In this document: positions 54,092 through 64,000 of the stretch, one piece after another
Numbering within the stretch: the stretch's first letter is position 1
Layout of the letters: every line of letters starts with the position of its first letter
Source of the DNA: Aspidapion aeneum
Taxonomy: Eukaryota > Arthropoda > Insecta > Coleoptera > Brentidae
Assembly (NCBI GenBank): GCA_963576565.1
Contig: OY755039.1
Coordinates: 73,488,771 to 73,552,770 of the forward strand
Direction: 5' to 3'
DNA length: 64,000 nucleotides
Notes under the pieces: model-generated
Database searches by the model: none
The model's input: only the letters and a program-made list of their open reading frames with translations
Told to the model about the DNA's origin: nothing
Translations under genes and position numbers: made by a program

Positions 54092-55288
54092 CTACATAAT
54101 CTCCCTCCAATTCAATACATTTGCTTCAACCTTCTGGATACCCTCAGTAAAATATGTTTTTTCAAGTCCTGCAAAATGCGCTGTGGTTTCACACTTTACC
54201 TCTTCATTTGAAGTGACTCTTCGCCTGCCGAGCCATTTCTTCAGATCTGGGAAAAGGTAATAGTCGCTCGGTGCCAGATCAGGTGAATAGGGTGCGTGTG
54301 GAAGCACCCCATAGTGTAACTCGTGCAGGTTTGCAGCAACAATCTGTGAAGTATGAGCAAGAGCGTTATGATGAAAAAGCACTTTCTTTTTGGGCAGATT
54401 TGGACGTTTAACCTGGATAGCCTCGTTAAGTTGTTCCAGTAAGTTGGCATAATATTCTCCAGTAATAGTCCTGCCATGCTCTAAAAAATCTATCCGCCGT
54501 GAGAGTCCCAGAAAACCGTAGCCATAACTTTTCCTGCAGAAGAGGCAGTTTTTGCCTTATAATGTGCCCTTTCTCCAGGCCCGAATGAATGAATGCAATC
54601 AGATGGATTGCGTTGAAAAGGTCCAAACATTGTTGCAGTGGCGCACCCAGGAATGTGTCTTGGGGGGGGGGGGGGCCGACAGCTACAAAGCGCGCCCTCA
54701 AAAATCTTGCGACCAAAAAAAAAAAAAAAACAAAAAAAAAAAGGTCATGTCTTTTCGCAACTACGCCACTGCTTGGGGTTGGGGGGGGCCCGAAGCCTCC
54801 TGATGTCAAATTTTAAGGTATTTTTCATGTTTTATCATCAAATAGGTAGAAAATATATCTAAGGCTTGGGGGGGCCCGGGCCCCGCCCCCCCCCCTGGGT
54901 GCGCCCATGATTGTTGGGAAATATTTAATCGGATGCGTTTTTGGTCAGGTGTCAGTAAACGCGGCACTCATCTTGCCGACAGCTTTCTCATACCCAAAAT
55001 GTCGTGCAAAATATAGTGCACTCGGTCTAATGAGATCTTTTCACGCTTAAACTCTGCAGCACATTTTTTTATTGTGGAAAATGAAGGAAAGGAATCCCCT
55101 AATGTCTCCCTAAACTCAGTTTGTATGTCTGTTGGGCTGAAACCGTTTAACACAAAATATTTAATTACTGCACGAACTTCAATTTTAGACAAATTAGAAA
55201 AACACCGTACGCACTCTAAACTCTGCAGCCGACTAACTACAACTTCTAGCTTGAAAACCGTCAATAACTTTAGTGATAACAGCGCCAT
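54092..55288 (-). pseudogene. Mariner transposase, inactivated and split by a MITE
   Basis: Minus-strand order: EVRAVIKYFVLNGFSPTDIQ, TLGDSFPSFSTIKKCAAEFK (N-terminal helix-turn-helix), an internal deletion, VHYILHDILGMRKLSARWVP (WVPHEL-type motif), RLLTPDQK, then NISQQ|CLDLFN across the MITE at 54636-54909, KAKTASSAGKVMATVFWDSH (motif around the first catalytic aspartate), PKKKVLFHHNALAHTSQ, and YSPDLAPSDYYLFPDLKKWL. In the third block the usual HDNA reads HHNA, so the catalytic aspartate codon is deleted. The C-terminal aspartate (SPDLAPSD) remains. Frameshifts separate the pieces. Element ends lie near 54050 and 55320 but were not resolved. Confidence 0.85.
54636..54909. mobile_element. 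274-bp hAT-like MITE with GC homopolymers, inserted in the mariner
   Basis: CAGTGGCGCACCC at the left and GGGTGCGCCCATG at the right. Long G, A and C runs occupy the interior, with an internal CTACGCCACTG at 54763-54773 that looks like another terminus, so this may be two copies fused. ATTGTTG occurs on both sides (54629-54635 and 54910-54916), giving a 7-8-bp duplication. On the minus strand the mariner frame reads NISQQ then CLDLFN when the insert and one duplicate are removed. Plus-strand frames here are homopolymer artefacts. Confidence 0.7.
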
Positions 55289-55319
55289 CTGTCTTAGTTG
55301 TTTTAAGAATTAATTTTTG

Positions 55320-55565
55320 ATGAGCTATTAAATTAACCAAAACAATTTAAGATAGGGTTTTGTACATATCTACAGGCCCCTTAATATTTACCGAAAATAG
55401 TAATATTAGCACTATATTAACATTTTTTATTTTTTTAAATAACATAATTTTGAGTAATTTCTTGTTTAAATAATTTTAGCAAATAATAATTACTACCTTT
55501 GTTTTCATTTTGTTTGAATACCCTGTACCTAAAAAAACAAATAAATTGGTGCCACATGTAATAGA
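55320..55565. other. No recognisable gene
   Basis: A+T-rich DNA with an ATACCCTGTACC terminus-like motif near 55519 of the ACAGGGTGT type. Confidence 0.35.
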
Positions 55566-55569
55566 AATT

Positions 55570-56113
55570 TTAGCTCACACGTATACTATAACATAGTAGT
55601 GTGAGCTACGGTGATCGTGTTAAAAAAATTGCTCAGATTTAAAAAATTTCCATATGTCTTTGCGTTTCAGATGATTTTGAAACTTTTTTGTCACGTCATC
55701 TTTCTGTCTGTCTGTCTGTCTATCTGTGTGTCTGTAACAACCAACCCGCATAACTCAAAAAATACCTGCCCGATTTTAAAGCAATTTGGTGCCTAGGTTG
55801 GGCTTTGGATATTTGCAAAATCCACCAATCATAAGCCGAAAAAAAGGGTGGGGGTAGATTTCAAAAATTAGAGTTCTGCTAAAAATATTACTTGTGTGGT
55901 ACTATACTACAGGTAACTGTGCTTGAACATAAAAAAATACATTATAGTTTGTTTTGATCAGTGGTGTTACACTGGGGTGGAGGGGAATCTCCAATCGGAC
56001 GCGTCCCCGGGTGGCGGTTAGAGGGTTATTTTCGCGGACCAAAATGGGTAAAAATTTACATTATACATTAATCGTGTGAGCTGAGGTGGCCATAAATTGG
56101 CAGATTATTTTTC
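55570..56113 (+). repeat. Dispersed family D copy
   Basis: Hairpin TAGCTCACACGTATACTATA...TAGTGTGAGCTA, ATGTCTTTGCGTTTCAGATG, a TCTG tract at 55706-55730, CATAACTCAAAAAATACCTG, GGGTGGGGGTAGATTTC and GTGTTACACTGGGGTGG, ending GTGTGAGCTGAGGTGGCCAT and AAATTGGCAGATTATTTTT. One internal unit only. Confidence 0.6.
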
Positions 56114-56174
56114 TACTTTCGGCTTTTCCGACCACCCCCTGATTTGGTGCATCATTTAAATGACAGCCTGTATA

Positions 56175-56735
56175 GTATAATATTGAAAGATTCAAAAACA
56201 AGTAAAACTAACAATAGCAACCTATAATATTAGATGATCTATGAATACCAACGAAAAAAACGATGAACTGGAGGAAGAGCTGACAAGAATAAAATGGGAC
56301 ATTGCAGGCTTGTCAGAAACCCGGCGAAAATTAGAAAACTGGATAAAACTGAACTCCGGTAACATACTATACCATAAAGGTAATGAATAAACAACAACTT
56401 CGGAGTAGAATTCATAATAAATAAATCCATAAATAAACACCGTCCAAACTATTAAAGGAATCTCAGATCGCGTTGTCTATCTTACACTAAAAATGCACAT
56501 CACTTAAAGTTATCCAAGTATCTACCTACGATGACGAGAACATCGAAGCATTCTATGAAGATATCTCCAAAGCTATGGGAGAACACAAAACCCTTCTTAC
56601 AATAGTAATGGGAAATTTCAATGCCAAATTAGGTAAGAAAATGGACATAGAGGAAACAAAAATAGGGGATTTTGGATATGGGAAAAGGAATGACAGGGGC
56701 ACAACCTTAATCTTTGATCACGTAGTCCACTCTTG
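56175..56735 (+). pseudogene. LINE apurinic endonuclease fragment
   Basis: Plus-strand readings give MNTNEKNDELEEELTRIKWD and IAGLSETRR (the early endonuclease motif), then in another frame TYDDENIEAFYEDISKAMGE, TIVMGNFNAKLG and GDFGYGKRNDRG. These are the standard opening motifs of the APE-type LINE endonuclease, with GNFN for GDFN. Frames are broken and the element stops where the mariner remnant begins (about 56745). Confidence 0.7.
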
Positions 56736-56749
56736 ATTTTCTAAAATGT

Positions 56750-57245
56750 ATAGAAATGGTATGAAGGATGGTCCAACAATTCGACGTTTTGTTGGGTTAA
56801 AAATTCAATGGTTTTTGTGCTTTTTGCGAACTTGCATTGTCTTGGTGGAGGATGATTCGTCGTTCGGGGCTCGTTTTTCGACGCTTAGCGACACTGATGA
56901 TGCTGTTTTTTACGAGTCTCCTGTCTCAAAACCTTCTTTCTGTCCTTCGGTTAACAGACCCAGCGTGAAAATAATTTTCTTACTCCTAATTCTACATGCA
57001 AATTTTTTCGAATTAAGGCCTTTGAAATCCCCAATGAAGCCTCAATCTCGCGATCTTCCGTGATGAGCATGAGCACAGCATTTTTGATGTACCTGGCCTT
57101 GGATCGTCGCTAGGCTTTTTTGTCCACGCTTAAATTTTCCATACCAACGAGAAACTGTCGACTGATGTGGTGCTTTATTACCGAAAACAGAAATCAACTC
57201 GGCAAGGCATTTTTGTTAAGATAGTTTCCTTCGAAAGTAAAAATT
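56750..57245 (-). pseudogene. Second mariner transposase remnant
   Basis: Minus-strand pieces in order from 57245: KCLAELISVFGNKAPHQSTV, SRWYGKFKRGQKSL (helix-turn-helix region), DREIEASLGISKALIRK, HVELGVRKLFSRWVC, PKDRKKV, then after a large deletion HQDNASS, TIEFLTQQNVELLDHPSYP. This subfamily differs from the mariner at 54.1-55.3 kb (GISKALI, ELGVRKL, QNVELLDHPSY). The centre with the first catalytic aspartate is missing. It abuts the LINE endonuclease fragment on its left. Confidence 0.75.
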
Positions 57246-57299
57246 ATAGCTCAAAAATTTACTGTAGCTACAAAATTATATGTATCGCCCTAACGTTTT

Positions 57300-57930
57300 C
57301 AATTTAGGTTAGGTAAAACTGAGGTTCAGTTTTGGTAACGACATTCGATCAGTGTAGCCCTCTATGTTCGTATATGCAAAATATAAAAGCCCTCGTACTA
57401 AATTGCACGTCCTTGACAACGCTAATTTTCACTTATTTTTGGTGGTAATGTTAACGCGGTTGGCAAATAAAATGACGACAGAATATACGATGGTTTACTT
57501 AAAATTAAAATATCTTTTAAAAGATCATACACAAGTTAAAAGACCGTTAAAAAGTTAGAATGCGGTTAATATTTACGACCGTGGTATATGTATCATTCAT
57601 GTTTTTTGGTTTAGAATGTAATTATAAATAAAGTTCCCGGTTTTATTACATGTTAGAAACTTTTTTAAGAGTTTATGCTGCTTCATTAATATACTTAAGA
57701 CCTGTCTGTGATACGAATTTATTATTAGGTTTAAAAATTTTTCACTATATGCTTGCAGGGACCAGACGCGAAATTATACATTCCGTCACCGTATGACATT
57801 TTAAGTGAATTATGGGTGGATACAGAATTTAAATATGCATCCACCAATTCTTGTCAAATATTTGCCACCCAATTTTGACAAGCAATCTCGTTATACTTGA
57901 TACTACATATTAATCTACAAAAGAATTACA
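57300..57930. other. No recognisable gene
   Basis: A+T-rich DNA. One 64-codon open frame has no motif. Confidence 0.4.
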
Positions 57931-57934
57931 AAAC

Positions 57935-59900
57935 ATTTCGTCCATATATTCACTGGAGTCCCAAAAGAAAGGTGAGCAGCCCGATCCTTATCAATAAAGA
58001 AAAACCTAAAAAATAAGATTACGGACTACGATTGCATTAGTGAAAACATACTTCGAGTGAACATGAAGATGCTTGGACATAATATAACCATAATAGCAGC
58101 CTACGCACCATCAGATGACGAAAGAGTAGCGACAAAACAACTGTTCTTTGACCAACTTGACGAGACTCACCAAAATCGGTTATACCAGAGAAATAATTAT
58201 GCTTGGCGATTTTAATAGCCGAACTGGTAGACAAACCCAGAGCATAGTGATAGGATCATTTGGAGAGGAAGTAACAAATGATAATGGCTTGAGACTGATG
58301 CAATTGTGTGAAACCCACAACCTAAAAATATATAATGGTTTTTTTAAACATAAGGATATTCATCGATACACCTGGATTCAGGCAACAAAAAATCTTAAAT
58401 CAATCATTGATTATGCTATAGGTGGACAACACTCGCAATTAAAGTGGTATCGTGTGCGAGCACTTCGTGGTGTTACCTGTGGATCTGACCACCATCTGGT
58501 GAAAGCAAAAATATTATTCCCTTTAAGAAAAACAAGGACGAAAGTATTGGAGAAAATGAAAACCTCGAATGCATCGAAGACAATCAAAAATACAACTTTA
58601 GAAGTCTAGAAATCGAAAGTACTCAAAGATTGTATCAGAACTAGAGATGTGCTTAGCAGTTTATTTTAATGAACTGGTTCATGTGAACTAGTTCACCAAA
58701 ATGAACTAGTTCACTGACCTAGTTCGTTTGAACTATTAACGGAATGGCTATCCTGTCAGGTAGTAGTCATATTAGGCTAGCAGTTCCTTGGTTTTCCGTA
58801 ATCAAATCAAAATTTAAAATAGTTCGGTTCATTGGAGCTTGAGCGTGCCACTCAATGCAACGAAATAGTTGTTTCGACTAATCGACTGAACGAACGACGG
58901 ATTTTACTTCTTAGTTCAACACAACAGTTCACTTCTATCAGTTCGTTCGTTCCTCGTCGAAAGCACCGCCGTATCATTTCAGGAACCAGAACACAGATAG
59001 CCGCGTTCCTAATGCACAATATACTGTACAGAAATAATTGGGTTAAGCCTCGCAAGAGTATTGTGTTGCTTCTTTGTTCATATTGAACTAGTTCATTTTA
59101 GAATAGTGAACTAGTTTGTTTTCCTTGTTAAATAAACTAGTTCATTTGTCAAGTTCGTTCGCGAACTACCCACCTCTAATCAGAACCGATTAGATAAAAA
59201 ATTAATAAACTCAGAACACTCATTTAAAGAGATATATACAAACATAATAAAAAGCTTGAAGGAAGCAAACAACGAAGCTGTTGGATACCAAGATATTAGA
59301 AATAACAGGAAGATGTGGTGTACTTGAAATGGCTCAGTACTAAAGAGCAAAGAGACTTACAGGGAAACCAGAAGACAGCTAAGAAATTTCATACGCACAG
59401 AAAATAATGAAATGTTCGAGCGCAAATGCCACGATATAAATACACGTAGGAGGTAGGCAGAGTTCTGAAGTATGGAAATTCATTTCTACTAGTATTAAAA
59501 AGCTTAAATCCGGAAAAGCTAGCGGACCTGGAGGAATATGGTTCTGAATGGATCAGAGAAACTACTCGAAAATCTCACATATATTATCAATCAATGCATA
59601 AACGGAAATCCAGTACCTGATGATTGGAAAATTGCATTCATATCCTCAATACCTAAAAAATAAAACAAGCTGGATTGCAACAATTACAGATGAATTTCAG
59701 TAACCAGTACTCTAAGTAGATTGTACGGTAGGATTCTTAGAGATCTAATAGAGAATGATTTTCATGAACATGAAGAAGAAGAGCAAAGTGGGTTTCGTGC
59801 AGGCAGATCATGTAGTGATAATGTTTTTTGTCTTAAACAAGTAATAGAGAAAAGGGGCGCCAAAATTGTAAATTTTAGCTGGTTCATACCATCCACCAAA
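57935..59900 (+). pseudogene. APE-type LINE ORF2 (endonuclease and start of reverse transcriptase), split by a hAT MITE
   Basis: Reading along: NLKNKITDYDCISENILRVN, MLGHNITIIAAYAPSDDERV, TREIIMLGDFNSRTGRQ (GDFN kept), NLKIYNGFFKHKDIHRYTW, NLKSIIDYAIG, CGSDHHLVKAKI (SDH motif), a frameshift near 58525, ENLECIEDNQKYNFRSLEIE, STQRLYQN|RLDKKLINSE across the MITE, SLKEANNEAVGYQD, KSGKASGPGGI, VPDDWKIAFISSIPKK, TLSRLYGRILRDLIENDFHE and EQSGFRAGRSCSDNVFCLKQ (RT region 2). It breaks off near 59860. Stops and shifts make it inactive, but it is better kept than the relatives at 11.0 and 18.2 kb. Confidence 0.8.
58642..59178. mobile_element. 537-bp hAT MITE with GAACTAGTTC palindromes, inserted in the LINE
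   Basis: An exact 8-bp duplication ATCAGAAC flanks it (58634-58641 and 59179-59186). The termini TAGAGATGTG and CCCACCTCTA are inverse with small differences and match the TAGAG-type hAT terminus. Many copies of the palindrome GAACTAGTTC, perfect or one base off, cluster in both subterminal regions (58670-58730 and 59084-59165). An 84-codon open frame inside has no transposase motif. Removing the insert and one duplicate restores the LINE frame. Confidence 0.9.
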
Positions 59901-60104
59901 CTTTAAAACTTTAAAGCATAGAAAATTCTAATTCTGGCGTCTTTTATAAGAAAAGCGTTGTGTGACATTGATGAACATTAAAATATAAAAAAAACAAAAA
60001 AGCCATGTCTTCAGGTACATTTTGGGTTCTAACAGCACCTCTGTCGGGGATAGAAAATACCTCTATAAACTTAGCATTACCACTTAAGAATTGGATATTC
60101 GCAA

Positions 60105-61015
60105 TATATGCATTAATTGTCGTGAATTTGTCGTAAATTTGTCGTGAAAGAAAAAAATTTGTCGCGCCACCCGTTTTCCTGAAAAGGGTATGTAATGCTA
60201 AGTTGAGTCTCAACTTAGCATTACCACCCCAGAAAAAATTAAAATATTTTAAAACTAATCTATAGAATAATTGTCGTAAATTTGTCATGAAAGAAAAAAA
60301 TTTGTCGCGCCACCCGTTTTCCTGAAAAGGGTATGTAATGCTAAGTTGAGTCTCAACTTAGCACTAACACACCAGAAAAAATAAAAATTTTCAAAAACTA
60401 ATAAATGCATTAATTGTCGTGAATTTGTCGTAAAAGAAAAACAATTGTCGCGTCATCCGTTTTCCCGGAAACGGGCAGTGAGCAACTTTGAGATCTAAAT
60501 CTAATTCTCAGTGATCTTTAAGCTTTTTCACAATACGAAGATGTAGTATATTTAACCTTGTCGCGCAATTGTAAATTTTTGGTGAAACAATCATTATATT
60601 ACGTTCCGCTTTTACTTTTCAATATAACCTTTTGTGGTGTTTGTGTAAATATTCATTGATCGCCACGATTTTGCGTTGTTTTAGAAATTATGAAAAAAAG
60701 TGAACTCACAAAACATTTATATGCATTGTCTTAAATTTGTCGTGAAAGAAAAAAAATTGTCGCGCCACCTGTTTTCCTGAAAAGGGGGTGTAATGCTAAG
60801 TTGAGTCTCAACTTAGCACTACCACCCCAGAAAAAATTAAAATTTTCAAAAACTAATAAATGCATTAATTGTCGTGAATTTGTCGTAAAAGAAAAACAAT
60901 TGTCGCGTCATCCGTTTTCCCGGAAACGGGCAGTGTGCAACTTTGAGATCTAAATCTAAATCTCAGTGATCTTTAAGCTTTTTCACAATACGAAGATGTA
61001 GTATATTTAACCTTG
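60105..61015 (+). repeat. Tandem and clustered hairpin-bearing repeat units (about 150 bp)
   Basis: Each unit contains AATTGTCGTGAATTTGTCGT, GAAAGAAAAAAATTTGTCGC, GCCACCCGTTTTCCTGAAAA and a palindrome AATGCTAAGTTGAG-T-CTCAACTTAGCATT. Units start near 60112, 60262 and 60710. Shorter variants (near 60409 and 60851) replace the palindrome with CCCGGAAACGGGCAGTG and AACTTTGAGATCTAAATC. An open frame at 59944-60288 (minus) through two units is probably chance. Confidence 0.7.
60194..60222. repeat. Perfect 29-bp palindrome
   Basis: The arms AATGCTAAGTTGAG and CTCAACTTAGCATT are exact inverses around one T. The same palindrome recurs at 60337-60365 and 60792-60820 with one base changed at the outer edge. 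Confidence 0.9.
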
Positions 61016-61019
61016 AAGA

Positions 61020-61935
61020 AAAACCTTTCTTAAAATTAAACCATGAATTGCCGAAACTAATTTTCTTAACTTTAGAATTTCGCTTTGCCATTTTTTAAAC
61101 CGTACACAGTAGGTTTAGTAGCAAAAAGTTTATACTTTAGCTTTTCGAATTTAACCACAGAATACTGGATTCACATAAATACTTCCACCAAAACTACGCA
61201 CCGTTATGCTCCCACGGCCGACAAAGTTCCATGCCCGACAATGTTCAATGCTTAATATGTGACTGCTTGCCTGGCCTACTATTCTTGTACGGCCAGCTAA
61301 ATTCTGGACCAGGTTTGTTTTTCCACTCCTGAACCAAACCGGAAAAATCCGGACGAATATATTACTGCTAGACCGTATTTCACTTCCAGTAAGTTTTTTT
61401 TAATTGTGTTGCCAAAACAAAACTGACAACCAAGAGTAAGGCTAGAAACGCCACAAAACTGCCGCGGATTTGTTTCACGGTGAAAAAGATAAAGGTGAAA
61501 ATTTCGCTCACTTCAAGAACCTTCAAGAATAGGCACCCAGAGCTGTGTTACCAAGTCGACATACCACGTTTACACACGTGTCCGAAAAGTTTTTTCCCAA
61601 CCATTGCCTATGCTATGCTTGATCTTTATTTTATTAGGGGTCGCCTATTAATGACGTAACAGGATTTGGAGGGCTTCCTAAAAGTTTGGCAAAGTGTAAC
61701 AAGGGGTAGGGAGAGCTTTTCGACTTTGTTAGGTAAGAACTTTCGCCTACAATAAAATAAATAAAGCTATACAACTAGTAGGTACCTAGTGTTACTAGAA
61801 GATGGAGTTTTGTTAGTATGAAACATATTTATATCCGTTCTTTGTAGCAAAATGCCTATGATTGTTAAAAGGACAACATAATATTTCTTGAGAAGTTCGC
61901 TTTTTTTCGTTAATTCTAAAACAACGCAAAATCCT
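61020..61935. other. No recognisable gene
   Basis: Between the two inverted segments. A terminus-like string, GGGGTCGCCTATTAATGACG, occurs at 61638 without a partner. No coding motif. Confidence 0.4.
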
Positions 61936-61939
61936 GGCG

Positions 61940-62165
61940 TTAGCTTGATCATTGAAAACAGCGAGCAATGAATATTTATATTAACACCACAAAGGGTAAG
62001 GGTAAAAGTAAAAACAGCACGTAATATAACGATTGTTTCACCAAAAATTTACAATCGCGCGACAAGGTTAAATATACTACATTTTCGTATTGTGAAAAAG
62101 CTTAAAGATCACTGAGATTTAGATTTAGATCTCAAAGTTGCTCACACTTTACCGCAAAACTACAA
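61940..62165 (-). repeat. Inverted copy of the 60.47-60.68 kb segment
   Basis: GGTTAAATATACTACATTTT, CGTATTGTGAAAAAGCTTAA, GATCACTGAGATTTAGATTT and CTCAAAGTTGCTCACAC are the inverse of 60480-60600. CAATGAATATT and CACCACAAAGGGT extend the match to about 60680. The two facing copies, 1.3 kb apart, could be arms of a larger TIR element whose interior includes 60.7-61.9 kb. Confidence 0.6.
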
Positions 62166-62169
62166 ATTT

Positions 62170-62600
62170 ATTGAGAAAAGCTTTTTGAAAAAATATGTAG
62201 AGACAAAAACTAACTAAAGACCGAGAAAAAAACCTATCAAATTAGATTATCCGATATCTGAGCCGTCTGCGTACTACCTTTGTCAAGATACGTAACACAA
62301 AATTTCGACTAATATAATGGGATTGGTTTTGGGGATCCTTCGTTACGCTCCAAAGGATAACGATATCTGTTAAAAAAATCTTTACACACAACAATGTATA
62401 CCTTTGAAACTAAGCCGATCCATTTTAGCTCAACTAGGTGGAAATTTCATACCTTTTGAAATTTAAGCAATTTTATTTAAGCTCAAATTCTTTTCGAAAC
62501 AATTGTTTAGAGCTCAGATACGTCGGCGACGTCTCGTTTAAAGAATAATTTAATTATCTAAAATGAAGTTCTTTATACATTTTATCTAAAGTTTCCTTTT
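62170..62600. other. No recognisable gene
   Basis: Anonymous DNA between the inverted repeat copy and the R4-like LINE. A stop at 62601-62603 closes the LINE frame upstream. Confidence 0.4.
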
Positions 62601-62654
62601 TAAAAAAGTTGGTTAAAACTTAACTTTATTCTGCATATAACGTTATTTAGATTA

Positions 62655-64000
62655 AACACCCTCAAAGTATCAATGGAAAAATGGAAAACAACACTAAGTA
62701 TAAACACAACTAAATCCAAATTCACAATCGATAACATTGAAATAAAACGAGGTATCTTTCAAGGCGACGCGCTTAGCGCACTATGGTTTTGTATGTCAAT
62801 AAACCCACTATCAAACATGCTGAATAAAACAAAGAAAGGCACAACCATAGGAAACACCATCATTAGTCACCTTCTCTATATGGATGACCTTAAAATGTAT
62901 GCAGACAACAAAGAAAACATTGAAAAGCTTATCAAAACCACCAAAACGTTTAGCGAAGACATCCATATGGAATTCGGACTAGATAAATGTCGAATAAACG
63001 CAATGGAAAGAGGTAAATGGAAAAAACATGAAGGATATGACATAGGTGCAGAAAAGGAACAAATAGAAGGAATGGAAATAGACGAACTTTATAAATACCT
63101 AGGATACCAACAAGCTAGAGGAATAGATCAAAAAGAGAGCAAAGCGACACTAAGAAACCAATTTAAAGAAAGAGTACGGAAAATATTGAAAACGAAACTC
63201 AACAGCAAAAACACATCAAAAGCGATAAACACGTACGCGATATCAATCCTCACATACAGCTTTGGAGTACTTAATTGGACAGACACAGAACTTGAAGAGC
63301 TCAACAGAGACATCCGCACTCTAGGCACAAAATTTTGCAAACATCACCCTCGCAGCTCACTAGAAAGAGTAAACATACCACGAGAAAATGGAGGACAAGG
63401 TATCACAGACATAGCAAAACACAATGAAAAACAAATAAAAAATCTAAGAAAATACTTTATTGATGAAAACTCAAATAACCAAACATACCAGGCTCTAAGA
63501 AAACTAGACAACAAACTAACTCCACTAAACCTAGCAGATAACAATATCGAGCAACCTGCAGAAGATAACATAGAAGAGAGATGGAAAAGAAAAGAGCTAC
63601 ACGGACGCTACCCAGCAATACTGGCGCAACAACATATCAACAAACATGCTTCTTTTATGTGGCTGAAACTAGGATACCTATTTCCCGAAACAGAAGCATT
63701 CATTATAGCAATCCAAGATCAGGTTGTTGCAACACGAAACTATAAAAAATACATAATGAAAGAACACATCCCAACGGATAAATGTCGAATGTGCGGGAAT
63801 CAAACCGAGTCCATCGACCATATAATAAGCGGTTGCCAAACAATGGCTCCAAAAGAATATACGAAAAGACACGACAACGTTGGGAAAGTGATCCACCAAG
63901 AACTCCTAAAGCTAAACACTGAACTAACAGAAACAACTCCCTATTATAAGTACAATCCAGAAAGCGTTATCGAAACTGAAAACTATAAGATATACTGGAA
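62655..64000 (+). CDS. R4/Dong-like LINE reverse transcriptase, 5'-truncated, open to the window end
   Basis: One frame stays open from 62604 to the last base (about 465 codons). Similarity seems to start near 62655 (LNTLKVSMEKWKTTL), and the first ATG in it is 62673. Blocks: IKRGIFQGDALSALWFCMSI (motif B), SHLLYMDDLKMYADNKENIE (motif C, YMDD intact), GLDKCRINAMERGK (motif D), LYKYLGYQQARGID (motif E), NREN-type spacer with PRENGGQGITDIAKHNEKQI, a zinc cluster CRMCGNQTESIDHIISGC (C-x2-C-x8-H-x4-C), and YYKYNPESVIETENYKIYW at the edge, where a restriction-like endonuclease is expected in R4/Dong LINEs. No stops or shifts are visible, so this is the least decayed coding sequence here. The 5' part of the RT is missing, so the copy itself is probably dead. 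Confidence 0.75.

Noticed and set aside
54426..54816. Open frames of 75-127 codons rich in Gly, Pro and Lys/Phe on both strands
   Set aside because: They run through the G, A and C homopolymers of a MITE inserted in a mariner. The minus-strand frame is a chimera of MITE and displaced mariner reading.
58832..59086. 84-codon open frame inside the 537-bp hAT MITE
   Set aside because: No hAT transposase motif, and the element has the size and structure of a MITE.

Overview
This is a eukaryotic, strongly A+T-rich window that looks like intergenic or heterochromatin-like DNA from an arthropod, most probably an insect with a large, repeat-rich genome. The basis is the mix of repeats: APE-type non-LTR retrotransposons whose C-terminal motifs are common in insects, an R4/Dong-like LINE, mariner, PIF/Harbinger, P-like (THAP) and hAT-like DNA elements, and a Penelope-type hammerhead fragment. 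The order cannot be fixed from the sequence. No host gene was recognised. Nearly everything readable is a transposable element (TE) or its debris, so the many short open frames are mostly chance or broken transposon frames.

Layout. 1-6.5 kb: a non-autonomous TIR element (971-2590), a solo LTR with a 4-bp duplication (4002-4426) and a copy of dispersed family A (5068-5580). 6.5-13.8 kb: LINE 3' ends, a family D copy, a hAT-like MITE, a tRNA-derived palindromic SINE cluster (about 10.1-10.5 kb), a decayed LINE (11.0-12.3 kb), and a TIR element with a MITE inside it (12.85-13.39 kb). 13.8-18.2 kb is almost featureless. 18.2-24.0 kb: a LINE interrupted by two TIR elements, then a 2.2-kb element with a 9-bp target duplication (21755-23997). 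24.6-28.4 kb: a CG-rich array element, a Harbinger transposase remnant and a full family D copy. 29.3-33.5 kb: a large inverted repeat with arms near 0.87 kb. 33.5-37.4 kb: the best preserved LINE (ORF1, endonuclease, reverse transcriptase), on the minus strand. 37.4-49.6 kb: MITEs, LINE tails, a Penelope-type fragment with a hammerhead core, and simple repeats. 49.6-54 kb: a nest in which a P-like element has split a family A copy. 54-62.2 kb: two dead mariners, a LINE split by a 537-bp hAT MITE, and hairpin-bearing repeat units. 62.65-64.0 kb: a long open R4/Dong-like reverse transcriptase frame that runs off the window.

The main value of the window is its nesting record. In several places the pre-insertion sequence can be read either from an interrupted protein frame (58642-59178 in a LINE; 54636-54909 in a mariner) or from a paralogous empty copy (51078-53659 in family A; 13126-13292 in a TIR arm; 49783-50905 in an ACAGGGTGTAA element). 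These fix element boundaries and target-site duplications without a database. Candidates for undescribed elements are family D (hairpins at both ends, microsatellite, three roughly 115-bp units), the CG-rich degenerate array family, the 9-bp-duplication element and the hairpin repeats at 60.1-61.0 kb.
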